Shown here: one piece after another, positions 1-7,773 of the stretch | How positions within the stretch are numbered: position 1 is the stretch's first letter | Layout: each line of letters opens with the position of its first letter | Assembly: GCF_900095445.1 (NCBI RefSeq) | Contig: NZ_FMJL01000026.1 | Span: 1 to 34,306 of the forward strand | Reading direction: 5' to 3' | Origin: Clostridium sp. N3C | GTDB taxonomy: Bacteria > Bacillota > Clostridia > Clostridiales > Clostridiaceae | Length of the DNA: 34,306 bases | Translations under genes and position numbers: made by a program | Notes under the pieces: model-generated | The model's database searches: none | Seen by the model: the letters and a program-made list of their open reading frames with translations, nothing else | Told to the model about the DNA's origin: nothing

Positions 1-248
1 CTCATCATATTGACTTGGAAGGCGTATTTATCCTTATTGGTTTAGTGCCAAATACTGATTGGTTAGGAGACATTGTTGAACGTAATCGTTTTGGAGAAAT
101 CATTGTTGACAACCATGGTGCAACAAATGTTCCTGGGGTATTTGCTGCAGGCGACTGTACAAATAGTCCTTATAAACAAATCATCATTTCTATGGGTTCC
201 GGTGCTACAGCGGCCTTAGGAGCCTTTGATTATCTAATAAGAAATTAA
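1..248 (+). CDS. AhpF/thioredoxin reductase-like flavoprotein, C-terminal fragment
   Basis: Only the last ~82 codons are inside the window. The frame is open from base 3, and the codon at 15 is an internal Leu (TTG), not a start. The fragment shows the C-terminal FAD-binding signature of the pyridine nucleotide-disulfide reductase family (GVFAAGDCT, then [12 protein letters not shown]) and ends in AFDYLIRN, as in the peroxiredoxin reductase AhpF and its thioredoxin-reductase relatives. These enzymes pass electrons from NAD(P)H through FAD to a disulfide that reduces a peroxiredoxin or thioredoxin, an oxygen-defence role in anaerobes. The CxxC active site and NAD domain lie outside the window, so AhpF and TrxB-type cannot be told apart, though the closing segment reads more like AhpF. 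Confidence 0.85.
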   Translation, partial: HHIDLEGVFILIGLVPNTDWLGDIVERNRFGEIIVDNHGATNVPGVFAAGDCTNSPYKQIIISMGSGATAALGAFDYLIRN

Positions 249-260
249 TTGACTAAAAAA

Positions 261-298
261 TCCCTTTACTATCTTTGATGGTAAAGGGACCTTTTATT
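261..298. terminator. Bidirectional rho-independent terminator
   Basis: A perfect 9-bp stem (TCCCTTTAC 261-269 with GTAAAGGGA 281-289) has an 11-nt loop. It is followed by a T-rich stretch on the plus strand and preceded by A6, which is a T6 run on the minus strand. It lies between two convergent genes, the flavoprotein and the DUF2975 gene, and can serve both. Confidence 0.85.
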
Positions 299-309
299 TC
301 TACTTAATA

Positions 310-762
310 TTATTTGATTATATCTATATTTTTTTCAAAAGCAGATGCAAATACTGCACTGGCACTACTAAATAAAAATACTATTAATCCAAATAGTAAA
401 ATTCCTGGTGCATCATCCTTATCTGCCATAAGATATAGGAAAGGCATACTTATAAGATATAAGCTGCTCAAGATAATTGTACTATATTTTATAGCCTTTA
501 AATTACCTCTTGATGCTTTCCACAGCTCCTTACCCTTACTAATGTTCACTAGTACCTTTACAGTCTGATATAAGGCAAATATAAAAGTTATTATACCTCC
601 ATATAAGCATATCAAGCCTGAATATCTCAAATAAGATACCACTGGAATCACCTTTGATAAACCAGTTAAAACAAAAGGCAATAAGAATACAAAAAAAGTA
701 AGTATGGAAACTACAATAAGAAAAGCGCCTAATCTTAAAATACCTTTTCTTCCTTCTTTCAT
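310..762 (-). CDS. DUF2975 family membrane protein
   Basis: A small polytopic membrane protein of about 150 residues with four predicted hydrophobic segments. The central part (YSGLICLYGGIITFIFALYQ, then ALYQTVKVLV) and the C-terminal MADKDDAPGILLFG stretch are typical of DUF2975 proteins of Firmicutes, whose function is not established. DUF2975 genes are often next to a small XRE-type regulator; none is adjacent here. A GTG codon at 769-771 would add three residues, but the ATG at 760-762 has GAGGTG six bases upstream, so I start there. It has its own terminator (261-298) and probably its own promoter. Role is unknown. Confidence 0.8.
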   Translation of the reverse strand: MKEGRKGILRLGAFLIVVSILTFFVFLLPFVLTGLSKVIPVVSYLRYSGLICLYGGIITFIFALYQTVKVLVNISKGKELWKASRGNLKAIKYSTIILSSLYLISMPFLYLMADKDDAPGILLFGLIVFLFSSASAVFASAFEKNIDIIK

Positions 763-870
763 TAAAAGCACCTCATTTATTTTTAGTATAGGGATAGAAT
801 AGCATACTATTTATCGTTTTTAAATAAATATTTATTGGAATTTAATCTTCACTCTTTTAACTATGATATC

Positions 871-909
871 AAAAAAAGAAGCAATTCTGCTTTCTTCAGA
901 ACTGCTTCT
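871..909 (-). terminator. Rho-independent terminator of the radical SAM gene
   Basis: A 13-bp stem with one mismatch (877-889 with 897-909) and a 7-nt loop runs into seven T residues on the minus strand (871-877). It lies 21 bases past the stop codon of the radical SAM gene that ends at 931. Confidence 0.85.
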
Positions 910-930
910 TCTAAAGAACTATGAGCCTAA

Positions 931-2055
931 CTAAAAAATCAATTCTCCTACTTTATAGCCATCCGGTAATTCCTCTTCAGTTAAGAATTTAAAATTCTCA
1001 TCCCTTAATATTGGTAAAAAGATCTCATAAGGAATTCTAGAAAACTCACAGCCATAGTTACTAGCTCCAAACCACTTACCCTCTTTGCTGCTCAAATTTA
1101 AATCCCTAGCAAACTTGGTATTATTGGAGCAATCATGAACTACTAGATCCCACTTTTCTTCATCAGCTATCTTCATAAACTTAAGAGTTAATTCCCTACT
1201 CCAAATGGGAGATATGTAACCTTGTCTAGAAATATATAAGTTTTCTCCGTAATAGTTGCAAATGTTATTTTCGTTTAAATGTAATTCTGCACAATTAATA
1301 AAATCTAATTTTGTATCTAAAATAGCCTCCTTCTTCTTGAAAAAGCTTTCAAAAAACTCAGGAGTCATAGGGGTTTCAATACCAACCCTCTTAATATATT
1401 TTTTCGCAAACTTAATATTATTAATGACCTTATCAGAACAGTTAGAAGCTCCTAAATTAAACCTTATCTCATCAAGACCAGCCTCTCCTAATGCCTTTAA
1501 GCTTTCTTCTGTAGCCAAAAGACCATTTGTATATAGATGTTGATGAACTTGAGCATCACTGAACTTTTTAATAATGGAATAGTATTTTTCTATTTCCATG
1601 AAGGGTTCTAAATAAACATAGGCAATACCGGTAGGTTTCTTTTGTATGGAAAGAAGTAAATCTATATCCTTCTCATAGAATTTTGTACCTCCAATTTCCC
1701 ACATACCTTCTCCAATAGGAGGCACCTCATCTAAATGACCGTAGTTATAGCAGAACTTACACTCTATGTTACACTTATTTGTTTTCCTAACGGCCCCTAA
1801 TCCCGTTCCTAGCAAACAGGAGCAACATCCCTTAGGAAACTTACTATCATCCCCCACATAAAGCGTTCTATTCTTCAAGCTTTTAATGTCCTTAATTTCA
1901 GATATTAGTTTTTCATGCCTAGCTTCAACTGCTGCCTCAATTTGTGCAAAGGTAGCATATATAATTTCCTGTTGTTTAATCATTGGTTCTTCGTCCTCTG
2001 GCAGCTCTGCAAAAAATTCAAACCAGTCTAAGGCATCTTTTTTTGAAATTTTCAT
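931..2055 (-). CDS. Radical SAM protein, uncharacterised clostridial family
   Basis: A 374-residue protein with the radical SAM CX3CX2C motif at C95, C99 and C102 (CNIECKFCYN), which should hold a [4Fe-4S] cluster that cleaves S-adenosylmethionine. Three more cysteines (C77, C78, C80) lie 15-18 residues upstream and may hold another metal or cluster. The N-terminal ~70 residues are a helical extension before the barrel. The downstream barrel pattern (YVYLEPFMEIEKYY, then HLYTNGLLAT, then EIRFNLGA) resembles activase and twitch-type radical SAM proteins, but I do not recognise a substrate. ATG start with GAGAGGAG eight bases upstream. It is monocistronic between its own promoter region and terminator. 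Confidence 0.85.
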   Translation of the reverse strand: MKISKKDALDWFEFFAELPEDEEPMIKQQEIIYATFAQIEAAVEARHEKLISEIKDIKSLKNRTLYVGDDSKFPKGCCSCLLGTGLGAVRKTNKCNIECKFCYNYGHLDEVPPIGEGMWEIGGTKFYEKDIDLLLSIQKKPTGIAYVYLEPFMEIEKYYSIIKKFSDAQVHQHLYTNGLLATEESLKALGEAGLDEIRFNLGASNCSDKVINNIKFAKKYIKRVGIETPMTPEFFESFFKKKEAILDTKLDFINCAELHLNENNICNYYGENLYISRQGYISPIWSRELTLKFMKIADEEKWDLVVHDCSNNTKFARDLNLSSKEGKWFGASNYGCEFSRIPYEIFLPILRDENFKFLTEEELPDGYKVGELIF

Positions 2056-2371
2056 AATATGTACTCCTCTCTTAATCCCCTAGAGCTTCAAGTTAAATCT
2101 TCTTAAAGTGATTTAATATATTCCTTTTGTAAGTATAAAGTATGTTTTATAATATTTCAACTTCCCATCCATATAAACACTTATAGCTTATTCAACTACA
2201 TCAAAATAATAGTTATCTATAAATATTGAAAAAATTATAAATCTATAATAGTTATCCTCTTGAATAATATATAATATTTCTATACACTAAAGAAATAGGC
2301 TTAAATTAAAAGAACCTTAACTTACATAATTCCACCATCACACTAATAATTCAAAGGAAAGGACTATTATT
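2056..2371. other. 316-base AT-rich intergenic region between divergent genes
   Basis: No open frame of note on either strand. It must hold the promoters of the radical SAM gene (minus) and the RNase H/ParB-like gene (plus), but I could not fix a convincing -35/-10 pair with normal spacing. Several TATAAT-like strings are present. The only distinct feature is a 12-base direct repeat (2206-2217 and 2245-2256), listed separately. Confidence 0.6.
2206..2256 (+). repeat. 12-bp direct repeat upstream of the RNase H/ParB-like gene
   Basis: ATAATAGTTATC occurs at 2206-2217 and again at 2245-2256, 39 bases apart. The same 11-base core, TAATAGTTATC, recurs at 21981-21991 upstream of the glutamate racemase gene. 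The copies might be protein-binding sites. The words are AT-rich, so chance cannot be excluded. Confidence 0.45.
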
Positions 2372-3343
2372 ATGAACACTACCCCCATTTCAATTTACAC
2401 AGATGGCTCATATAGAGATTGTAAAGGTGGTTATTCTTTCGTTTTTGATAATGCACAAGAGTTTAATTTACCTAAAATAGTATTTGGTGTCTCTTCTGAT
2501 TCAACTTCAACCTCAGTAGAATTAACAGCTATAATAAGAGCATTTCAATACTTAAAAGCAATTGGATTTAAAAATCACCCAATTAAAATTAGATGCGATG
2601 TAGTTGACATTTGTAGGCGTTTAAATAAAAACACCTTTAATAAGTGGGATGCTTCTAACTGGCAAAAATCATCGGGAAATCCTATAACTCCAAATATACA
2701 ACATTGGTTTATGTTATCAAAGCTTATAAAAGAATATGGATACGATAATATTAAGATACAAAAGGCCCCTAAAGGGGATCATCATAGAATCGCTCACAGA
2801 TACAGTCGTGTAGGAAATAAGTTGGACATATCTGAAGAAAACATACTATATATTCTAGATTCTAATAAAGATCCTAATAAATTAAAGATTAATCAATGCA
2901 AAAAAATGTACATTTCAAGTTTTATAGAGGATCTTCCTGCTGAGAAACCTTGGGAATTGCCCCTTCCTATTCCAGCTCCTCCTCCTAAAAAAGTTGCTAA
3001 AAAGGATGAATCAAGAATAAAGTGGTTTGATAGGAATAAACTTAATACTACAATGGTTGAGTTAAATAAAATAATTCTAACTGAAGATATTCATTTAAAG
3101 GCAAAAGAAATCTCTTTTAATGGAATATTAAAAAAATTAAATTCAAGTGATGAAATCACAATTCCTATTGCTATACGTCCAATTGAAAATGGATACTACA
3201 GTCTAGTAGCAGGATTTACATTATTCTCTGCTGCAAAAATTCTAGGTAAGTTTGAATATATACCTTGTGTAATAACCGACTTAACTCATGAGGATTTCTT
3301 TAAATACATAGAGTCTAAAAATGAAGAAAATGCAAAACCATAG
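2372..3343 (+). CDS. RNase HI domain fused to a ParB-like (ParB/Srx fold) domain
   Basis: A 323-residue protein in two parts. Residues 5-150 are an RNase HI domain. YTDGS gives D11, VELTA gives E50 and RCDVVD gives D76, matching the first three catalytic carboxylates, and the W..S.W....G.PI segment (92-105) matches the family. The fourth position, usually Asp (D134 of E. coli RNase HI), is H142 in HRIAHRYSR. A proline/lysine linker (about 192-215) joins a C-terminal domain (228-310) whose order (strand-helix, PIAIRPIENGYYSLVAG, AAKILG, IPCVI) looks like the ParB N-terminal domain. The ParB box II arginines (GxRR) are absent: the site reads AGFTLFSAAK. AAAGGAAAGG stands nine bases before the ATG. 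Likely cytoplasmic and acting on RNA:DNA hybrids. What the second domain binds is unknown. Confidence 0.8.
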   Translation: MNTTPISIYTDGSYRDCKGGYSFVFDNAQEFNLPKIVFGVSSDSTSTSVELTAIIRAFQYLKAIGFKNHPIKIRCDVVDICRRLNKNTFNKWDASNWQKSSGNPITPNIQHWFMLSKLIKEYGYDNIKIQKAPKGDHHRIAHRYSRVGNKLDISEENILYILDSNKDPNKLKINQCKKMYISSFIEDLPAEKPWELPLPIPAPPPKKVAKKDESRIKWFDRNKLNTTMVELNKIILTEDIHLKAKEISFNGILKKLNSSDEITIPIAIRPIENGYYSLVAGFTLFSAAKILGKFEYIPCVITDLTHEDFFKYIESKNEENAKP

Positions 3344-3370
3344 ACTCAGTGTACAGTCTATGGTTTTCTC
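3334..3370 (+). terminator. Rho-independent terminator overlapping the RNase H/ParB-like stop codon
   Basis: A perfect 13-bp stem (3334-3346 with 3355-3367), 8-nt loop, ending in TTTTCTC. The 5' arm contains the TAG stop codon, so the hairpin starts inside the coding sequence. Confidence 0.8.
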
Positions 3371-3390
3371 ATTTGATTATAGAATTGTAA

Positions 3391-3558
3391 TTAATTATCC
3401 TGATTAACTTGTCTAATATAAGCTAAAGCTTCTTCCTCCGTATCAAACACTAGTGGAGAAAAATCCTTTTCCTTATCTAAAAGAATTGTCTTACCGAATT
3501 CTGGTGTAGACACTTCTATACACCATTTCCCAGCAATTAATTTGGGATTCAAAATCAT
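3391..3558 (-). CDS. Small hypothetical protein, 55 residues
   Basis: I do not recognise this family. The frame stays open to 3630, but the ATG at 3556-3558 is the better start because AAAAGGCG lies about ten bases upstream and the preceding 24 codons look unstructured. The product is acidic, with no membrane segment. It reads as a short beta-rich stretch (KWCIEVSTPEFGKTILL) followed by a helix (DTEEEALAYIRQVN). It sits downstream of the ABC-F gene but beyond that gene's terminator, so it probably has its own promoter. Function unknown; the coding call itself is moderately secure. Confidence 0.6.
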   Translation of the reverse strand: MILNPKLIAGKWCIEVSTPEFGKTILLDKEKDFSPLVFDTEEEALAYIRQVNQDN

Positions 3559-3630
3559 ATCTATCACGCCTTTTCTAAGTTTTAATCTATTAATTGTTTC
3601 TCTTATCTTTACTAATTTTAATGAATACAA

Positions 3631-3669
3631 GTTAAAAGCTCAAGTCTTTATAAATTAAAGCCTTGAGCT
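3631..3669 (-). terminator. Rho-independent terminator of the ABC-F gene
   Basis: AGCTCAAG (3637-3644) pairs with CTTGAGCT (3662-3669), and an inner CTTTA/TAAAG pair extends it after one mismatch, with a 5-nt loop. Four Ts follow on the minus strand. It is about 20 bases past the ABC-F stop codon. Confidence 0.85.
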
Positions 3670-3691
3670 GTCTTATTTCCTTATTCCTCTC

Positions 3692-5248
3692 TTATATAAT
3701 TTTCGTAGTCCAGTCCTCACAATTCCAAACTTCAGTAACTACGTCCCTATAAAATTCTGGCTCATGGCATACTAGCAATATGCTCCCCTTATATTCCTTT
3801 AAGGCCCTCTTAAGCTCATCCTTAGCATCTACATCTAGGTGGTTGGTAGGCTCGTCTAAAATCAATACATTAGTTTCCTTATTTATTAGCTTTGCCAGTC
3901 TAACCTTAGCGGCTTCCCCTCCAGAAAGAACCTTCACCATGCTTTCAATATGCTTGGTTGTAAGCCCACACTTTGCAAGAGCAGCTCTAACCTCATACTG
4001 AGTATAGCCAGGGAAGTCGTTCCAAAACTCTTGGATACAGGTATTGGTGTTTCCTTCTCTACCCTCCTGTTCAAAGTATCCAAGATGGAGATAATCTCCT
4101 AATTTCACCTCTCCACTTAAAGGTTTGATTTGACCTATTAAGCTTTTTAGTAAGGTGGTTTTTCCAAGACCATTTGAGCCTACTAAAGCTATTTTTTGTC
4201 CTCTCTCCATGTAAAGGTTAAGTGGCTTCGTTAATGGATGGTCATAGCCTATTACTAGATCCCTAGTCTCAAAGATCACCTTTCCAGAGGCTCTAGCAGT
4301 TTTAAAATTAAAGGTTGGCTTTGGCTTCTCCTGAGTAAGTTCAATTTTCTCCATCTTGTCTAATTTCTTCTGTCTGGATTTTGCCATATTAGCGGTAGCC
4401 ACGTTAGCCTTGTTTCTAGCTACAAAATCCTGAAGCCTTGCAATTTCAGCCTGCTGTCTTTCATAGGCCTGCTCTAACTGTCTCTTTTTAGCCTCATAGA
4501 CTCTTTGGAACTCATCATAGTTTCCAACATATCTTGTTAATTTTTTATTTTCTACATGATATATTAGATTAATTACTGAATTCAAAAATGGTATATCATG
4601 AGATATTAAAATAAAGGCATTTTCATAGTCATTCAAGAATCTCTTTAACCATTCAATATGGGCTTCATCTAAGTAATTGGTAGGCTCGTCCAAAAGCAAT
4701 ATATCAGGAGTTTCTAGTAAAAGCTTAGCCAGTAAAACCTTAGTTCTTTGACCACCACTTAAATCCGTAACATCCCTGTCTAAGCCTATATCTGCAAGAC
4801 CTAAACCTTTAGCTGTTTCTTCAATCTTTGCATCGATAATATAAAAACCGTTATGATCTAACATATCTTGAATTACTGCTGTTCTTTCCAGCATCTTTTC
4901 AAGTTCATCCGGATCTGCTTCTCCCATTTTTTCATAAAGCTCATTCATCTCTGCTTCCGCATCAAACAAGTACTGGAAAGCTCCCCTCAAAACCTCTCTT
5001 ATAGTCTGTCCTTTTTCCAAAACCGCATGCTGGTCCATATATCCTACTCTAACCTTATTAGACCATTCAATCTGTCCTTCATCTGGTTGAAGCTTACCGG
5101 TAATTATGTTCATAAAGGTTGATTTTCCTTCTCCGTTAGCTCCAATAAGACCAACGTGTTCCCCCTTCAGTAATCTAAAAGATACATCCTCAAAGATAGC
5201 CCTATCTCCAAAGCCATGGCTTACATTTTTAACTGTTAATATACTCAT
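3692..5248 (-). CDS. ABC-F family ATPase (translation factor type)
   Basis: 518 residues with two ABC ATPase domains and no membrane segments, the ABC-F layout. Domain 1 has Walker A GANGEGKST (36-44), signature LSGGQ (163-167) and Walker B with catalytic E188 in LLLDEPTN. Domain 2 has GSNGLGKTT (357-365), LSGGE (441-445) and LILDEPTNHLD with E466. A charged helical linker rich in Lys, Arg and Gln (about 250-310) separates them and would contact the ribosomal E/P-site tRNA region in this family. Overall it reads like the YbiT/YkpA branch, which tunes translation, rather than a drug-resistance ABC-F, but the subgroup is not certain. GGGGGAT lies just upstream of the ATG. Single-gene unit with its own terminator. 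Confidence 0.9.
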   Translation of the reverse strand: MSILTVKNVSHGFGDRAIFEDVSFRLLKGEHVGLIGANGEGKSTFMNIITGKLQPDEGQIEWSNKVRVGYMDQHAVLEKGQTIREVLRGAFQYLFDAEAEMNELYEKMGEADPDELEKMLERTAVIQDMLDHNGFYIIDAKIEETAKGLGLADIGLDRDVTDLSGGQRTKVLLAKLLLETPDILLLDEPTNYLDEAHIEWLKRFLNDYENAFILISHDIPFLNSVINLIYHVENKKLTRYVGNYDEFQRVYEAKKRQLEQAYERQQAEIARLQDFVARNKANVATANMAKSRQKKLDKMEKIELTQEKPKPTFNFKTARASGKVIFETRDLVIGYDHPLTKPLNLYMERGQKIALVGSNGLGKTTLLKSLIGQIKPLSGEVKLGDYLHLGYFEQEGREGNTNTCIQEFWNDFPGYTQYEVRAALAKCGLTTKHIESMVKVLSGGEAAKVRLAKLINKETNVLILDEPTNHLDVDAKDELKRALKEYKGSILLVCHEPEFYRDVVTEVWNCEDWTTKII

Positions 5249-5466
5249 TTTTATCCCCCAAAATAGATTTTATATATTAAATTCTCAATAATAAGCTTTT
5301 TTTATATAGTATAGATACACTTTAACTATTTTAAATGAAGGTACTATCCATGTCAAAGACTTTCTTTTTGCTATTTAGGGGATTTTTTTCTTGAATCTTT
5401 AAAAGCCTTAAAAAATTCAATGCTAATCTGCTAGCTCTATTGTATCTATATGCTCTATTCGAACAA

Positions 5467-5754
5467 TCACTCTTTTATCAACAGCTTTTTATCTTTAAAG
5501 GCTAGCTTAACCCATTCATCATCTACGTCTAACACCTCATACACTTCCTTATCACTTTCCACAAAGGATGGAGTATCATTAAAGGAAATCTTACATCTAT
5601 ATCCCTTTAATTCATTTATTAACTTTGACATAGCATTCTCTCCTTTTAAAGATTTTTTTAATCTACGAACTTCTTTTTCAAGCTTTCTTACTCTTACAGG
5701 ATAGCTCAAATTAAAAATTATTAATAAAAAGGCCAATAATCCAAAATACTCCAA
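5467..5754 (-). CDS. Small membrane-anchored coiled-coil protein, hypothetical
   Basis: About 95 residues: an N-terminal hydrophobic helix (LEYFGLLAFLLIIFNLS), a basic heptad-like segment (VRKLEKEVRRLKKSLKG), then a soluble C-terminal part of about 50 residues (MSKLINELKGYRCKISF...) ending in KKLLIKE. I start it at TTG 5752-5754 because a near-perfect AAGGAGG lies seven bases upstream. A second in-frame ATG at 5806-5808 has its own AGAGGTGG and would add 18 residues, so two forms are possible. The C-terminal part looks like a small beta-barrel reader of the kind found in clostridial membrane proteins, but no function can be assigned. Confidence 0.65.
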   Translation of the reverse strand: MEYFGLLAFLLIIFNLSYPVRVRKLEKEVRRLKKSLKGENAMSKLINELKGYRCKISFNDTPSFVESDKEVYEVLDVDDEWVKLAFKDKKLLIKE

Positions 5755-5903
5755 AAAGTCACCTCCTTGCCATTGTTCAAAAGTTATTACATATTTATAG
5801 CAATACATAGATACCACCTCTTCTAAAGAATAAAGAGGTTTTCCATATATATTTACATTATATACCATATGTTTATGTATTTCTATTTATTTATTCTATT
5901 AAG

Positions 5904-5932
5904 CAAAAAATAAAAAGCAATAAATCGCTTTT
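5904..5932 (-). terminator. Rho-independent terminator after comB
   Basis: AAAAGCGA/TTGCTTTT on the minus strand (5925-5932 with 5913-5920, one G-U pair) with a 4-nt loop, then a T-rich run. It begins five bases past the comB stop codon. Confidence 0.75.
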
Positions 5933-5936
5933 CATA

Positions 5937-6650
5937 TCAATGTTCAAAGGTTATATACTCTCCATTAAAATAGGGCACTACCTTTGTTATATCCTTTTGG
6001 CAGCAATACTCCAAATCCTTAGTAAAGCCTAATTCTTTAATGACATTATAATGTCTTGCATGGCAAATAAAACTTGTAATGTCCTGGTGCATATTATATG
6101 TGTTAAATGCAGTATAAGCTAAATCTGTCATTTCTATATCCGCTATATTCTTCAAGCAATTAATTATATATCCGCTACATATAAAATCATCCATTGAAAA
6201 CTGTCCATAAGTTCCTGCGTTTACAATTACTATATCCTTTCCTAAAGCTGCCATACGCTCTGCAGCAGCTTTACCATTCAGTAAGCATCCTATAAAAATT
6301 GAATCTGCACTTTTACAGCCCTGTATAGTCCTTGTTCCATTAGTGGTTGATATAATTAAGGTTTTATCCTTTACTAGATCTTCAGTATATTCTAAAGGTG
6401 AATTAGAACAATGAAATCCATCAATTTTTAAAGCCTTTCTTTCTCCACCTAAAATGCACCCTTCCTTATAAAGCTGAGCTAGTTCAAAGGCCCTTTCTAC
6501 AGTTAAAACAGGAATCACCTTTCTACATCCATTCATCACTGCAGTAGTAATTACGGAAGTAGCTCTAAGCATATCAATAACTAAGGCTGTTTTTCCTTTA
6601 ATCTTATCCTCTGATACGTAATCTGCGGATATTATAATATCTACTTTCAT
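5937..6650 (-). CDS. comB: 2-phosphosulfolactate phosphatase homologue (ComB family)
   Basis: 237 residues covering the whole ComB family length. Family hallmarks are VIDMLRATSVI near residue 25, GGERKALKI around 68, the NSP motif near 83 and TTNGTRT near 102, which build the Mg2+-dependent active site. Characterised ComB hydrolyses (2R)-phosphosulfolactate to sulfolactate on the coenzyme M pathway of methanogens. Clostridia do not make coenzyme M, and no other pathway gene (comA, comC) is nearby, so the true substrate here is open. Its start lies two bases after the stop of the upstream PucR-type regulator, and its AGGAGATG site is inside the regulator's last codons, so the two are translationally coupled. 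Confidence 0.85.
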   Translation of the reverse strand: MKVDIIISADYVSEDKIKGKTALVIDMLRATSVITTAVMNGCRKVIPVLTVERAFELAQLYKEGCILGGERKALKIDGFHCSNSPLEYTEDLVKDKTLIISTTNGTRTIQGCKSADSIFIGCLLNGKAAAERMAALGKDIVIVNAGTYGQFSMDDFICSGYIINCLKNIADIEMTDLAYTAFNTYNMHQDITSFICHARHYNVIKELGFTKDLEYCCQKDITKVVPYFNGEYITFEH

Positions 6651-6652
6651 TT

Positions 6653-7606
6653 TTACATCTCCTGTCTATTTTCTTTCCATATTAAAAAAGCCATAAAAAA
6701 TACTGTAGCCTGTTTAAAATTTCTAATATCATAACCTGTGTCTTTATATATTTTGTCCAGTCTATATATTAAAGTGTTTCTATGAATATACAATCTTCTA
6801 GAAGCATCACTTATATTAAGGCCACTATTTATAAATTCCTCTATAGTATTTATCATCTCTCCATCAAAGGCATTAAATTTATCACTAAAACTATCATATA
6901 ACTTTTTTTTCATTTCATCACTTATATTATAAACGATCTTTTCCAGTATAAGATTACTATAGCAGTAAATTTCACCTTTTATGTTAAATCTCTTTCCTAA
7001 ATCCATGCTTTCCTTTGCGTCTAGATAGGCCTTTCTAATGTCCTCAGCCTTAAATACCTCATCAGAAAAACTTATGTGACAGGAAGAGTAAAGATCAGAA
7101 GCAATGGAATCCTTTATACTATTTGCATGTTCATAAATTTCATCAAAATTACCTATTAGAAGTATATAGTTTTCATAAACCATACTTACTACATCTTCTT
7201 CATTATACAATTGTTTAATAATATTTAAAGCCTCATACTTGTCGCCCTGTACTTCTACCAAAATCAAGATACCTCCTTTTTCTAAGAATGGAAGAACCCT
7301 TTCTAAATGATCCTTTCCTATTTCTTTACCTTCAATTAGCCCTATTAAATATTGTTCCTTAGATGAATATAATTCTCTATATTTGCTCACTATACTGTAT
7401 TGTAACAGTGGAATGCAAATTTCATATTTCTTATCTAAAACTAGATATGCTTTATATTCTCCTAAATATAAAACACTACTTATCTTATTCTGTTCTTCAA
7501 GCTCCTCTATATTATCGTAGTAAATAATATCATCTTCCCCCATTAATCTAAACTTGATGCCACTTTTCATACTAACTTCCTCTAAATAACTGTCAAAGTT
7601 GTACAT
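6653..7606 (-). CDS. PucR/CdaR-type transcriptional regulator
   Basis: 317 residues. The C-terminal 60 residues form a PucR-family helix-turn-helix (INTIEEFINSGLNISDASRR, then LYIHRNTLIYRLDKI, then GYDIRNFKQATVFFMAFLI). The middle (about 100-235) resembles the GGDEF-like/CdaR region usual in these proteins, without a recognisable GGDEF motif. The N-terminal ~90 residues are an unassigned sensory part. Such regulators normally sense a small metabolite and control a neighbouring catabolic operon. Here the only coupled gene is the ComB homologue, which suggests that its substrate or product, or a linked pathway, is what is sensed. AGGTGGGG lies just before the ATG. Confidence 0.8.
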   Translation of the reverse strand: MYNFDSYLEEVSMKSGIKFRLMGEDDIIYYDNIEELEEQNKISSVLYLGEYKAYLVLDKKYEICIPLLQYSIVSKYRELYSSKEQYLIGLIEGKEIGKDHLERVLPFLEKGGILILVEVQGDKYEALNIIKQLYNEEDVVSMVYENYILLIGNFDEIYEHANSIKDSIASDLYSSCHISFSDEVFKAEDIRKAYLDAKESMDLGKRFNIKGEIYCYSNLILEKIVYNISDEMKKKLYDSFSDKFNAFDGEMINTIEEFINSGLNISDASRRLYIHRNTLIYRLDKIYKDTGYDIRNFKQATVFFMAFLIWKENRQEM

Positions 7607-7668
7607 AGCCCCACCTACCTTCCTAATTCAATGACAAGTACATTTTTAATTCCTTCACATTATAATAC

Positions 7669-7697
7669 ATTCTATCAAATAATAGATTAAGTCTCAA
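7669..7697 (-). promoter_or_regulatory. Probable promoter of the PucR-comB operon
   Basis: On the minus strand TTGAGA (7692-7697) and TAGAAT (7669-7674) are separated by 17 bases, about 60 bases upstream of the regulator's start codon. The fit to a housekeeping promoter is good but not perfect. Confidence 0.45.
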
Positions 7698-7710
7698 TTC
7701 CTTACAAGAA

Positions 7711-7753
7711 CTAATAAAATAAAACTCCCTGAATACATAATGTACTCATGGAG
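7711..7753 (-). terminator. Rho-independent terminator of the ABC ATPase gene
   Basis: A 12-bp stem with one mismatch and one G-U pair (7742-7753 with 7725-7736), 5-nt loop, then TTTTATTTTATT on the minus strand. It separates the ABC ATPase from the PucR-comB operon. Confidence 0.85.
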
Positions 7754-7773
7754 CTTATTAATAAACCTTTTAA

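Noticed and set aside
1256..1543. Open frame opposite the radical SAM gene
   Set aside because: It is the antisense of a well-supported gene with matching codon positions, and has no ribosome binding site or family resemblance.
2056..2371. Riboswitch or T-box ahead of the RNase H/ParB-like gene
   Set aside because: No conserved T-box word or recognisable aptamer core, and no terminator-antiterminator pair was found.
4868..5291. Two plus-strand frames opposite the ABC-F gene
   Set aside because: They mirror the conserved ABC-F coding sequence and start without ribosome binding sites; treated as shadows.
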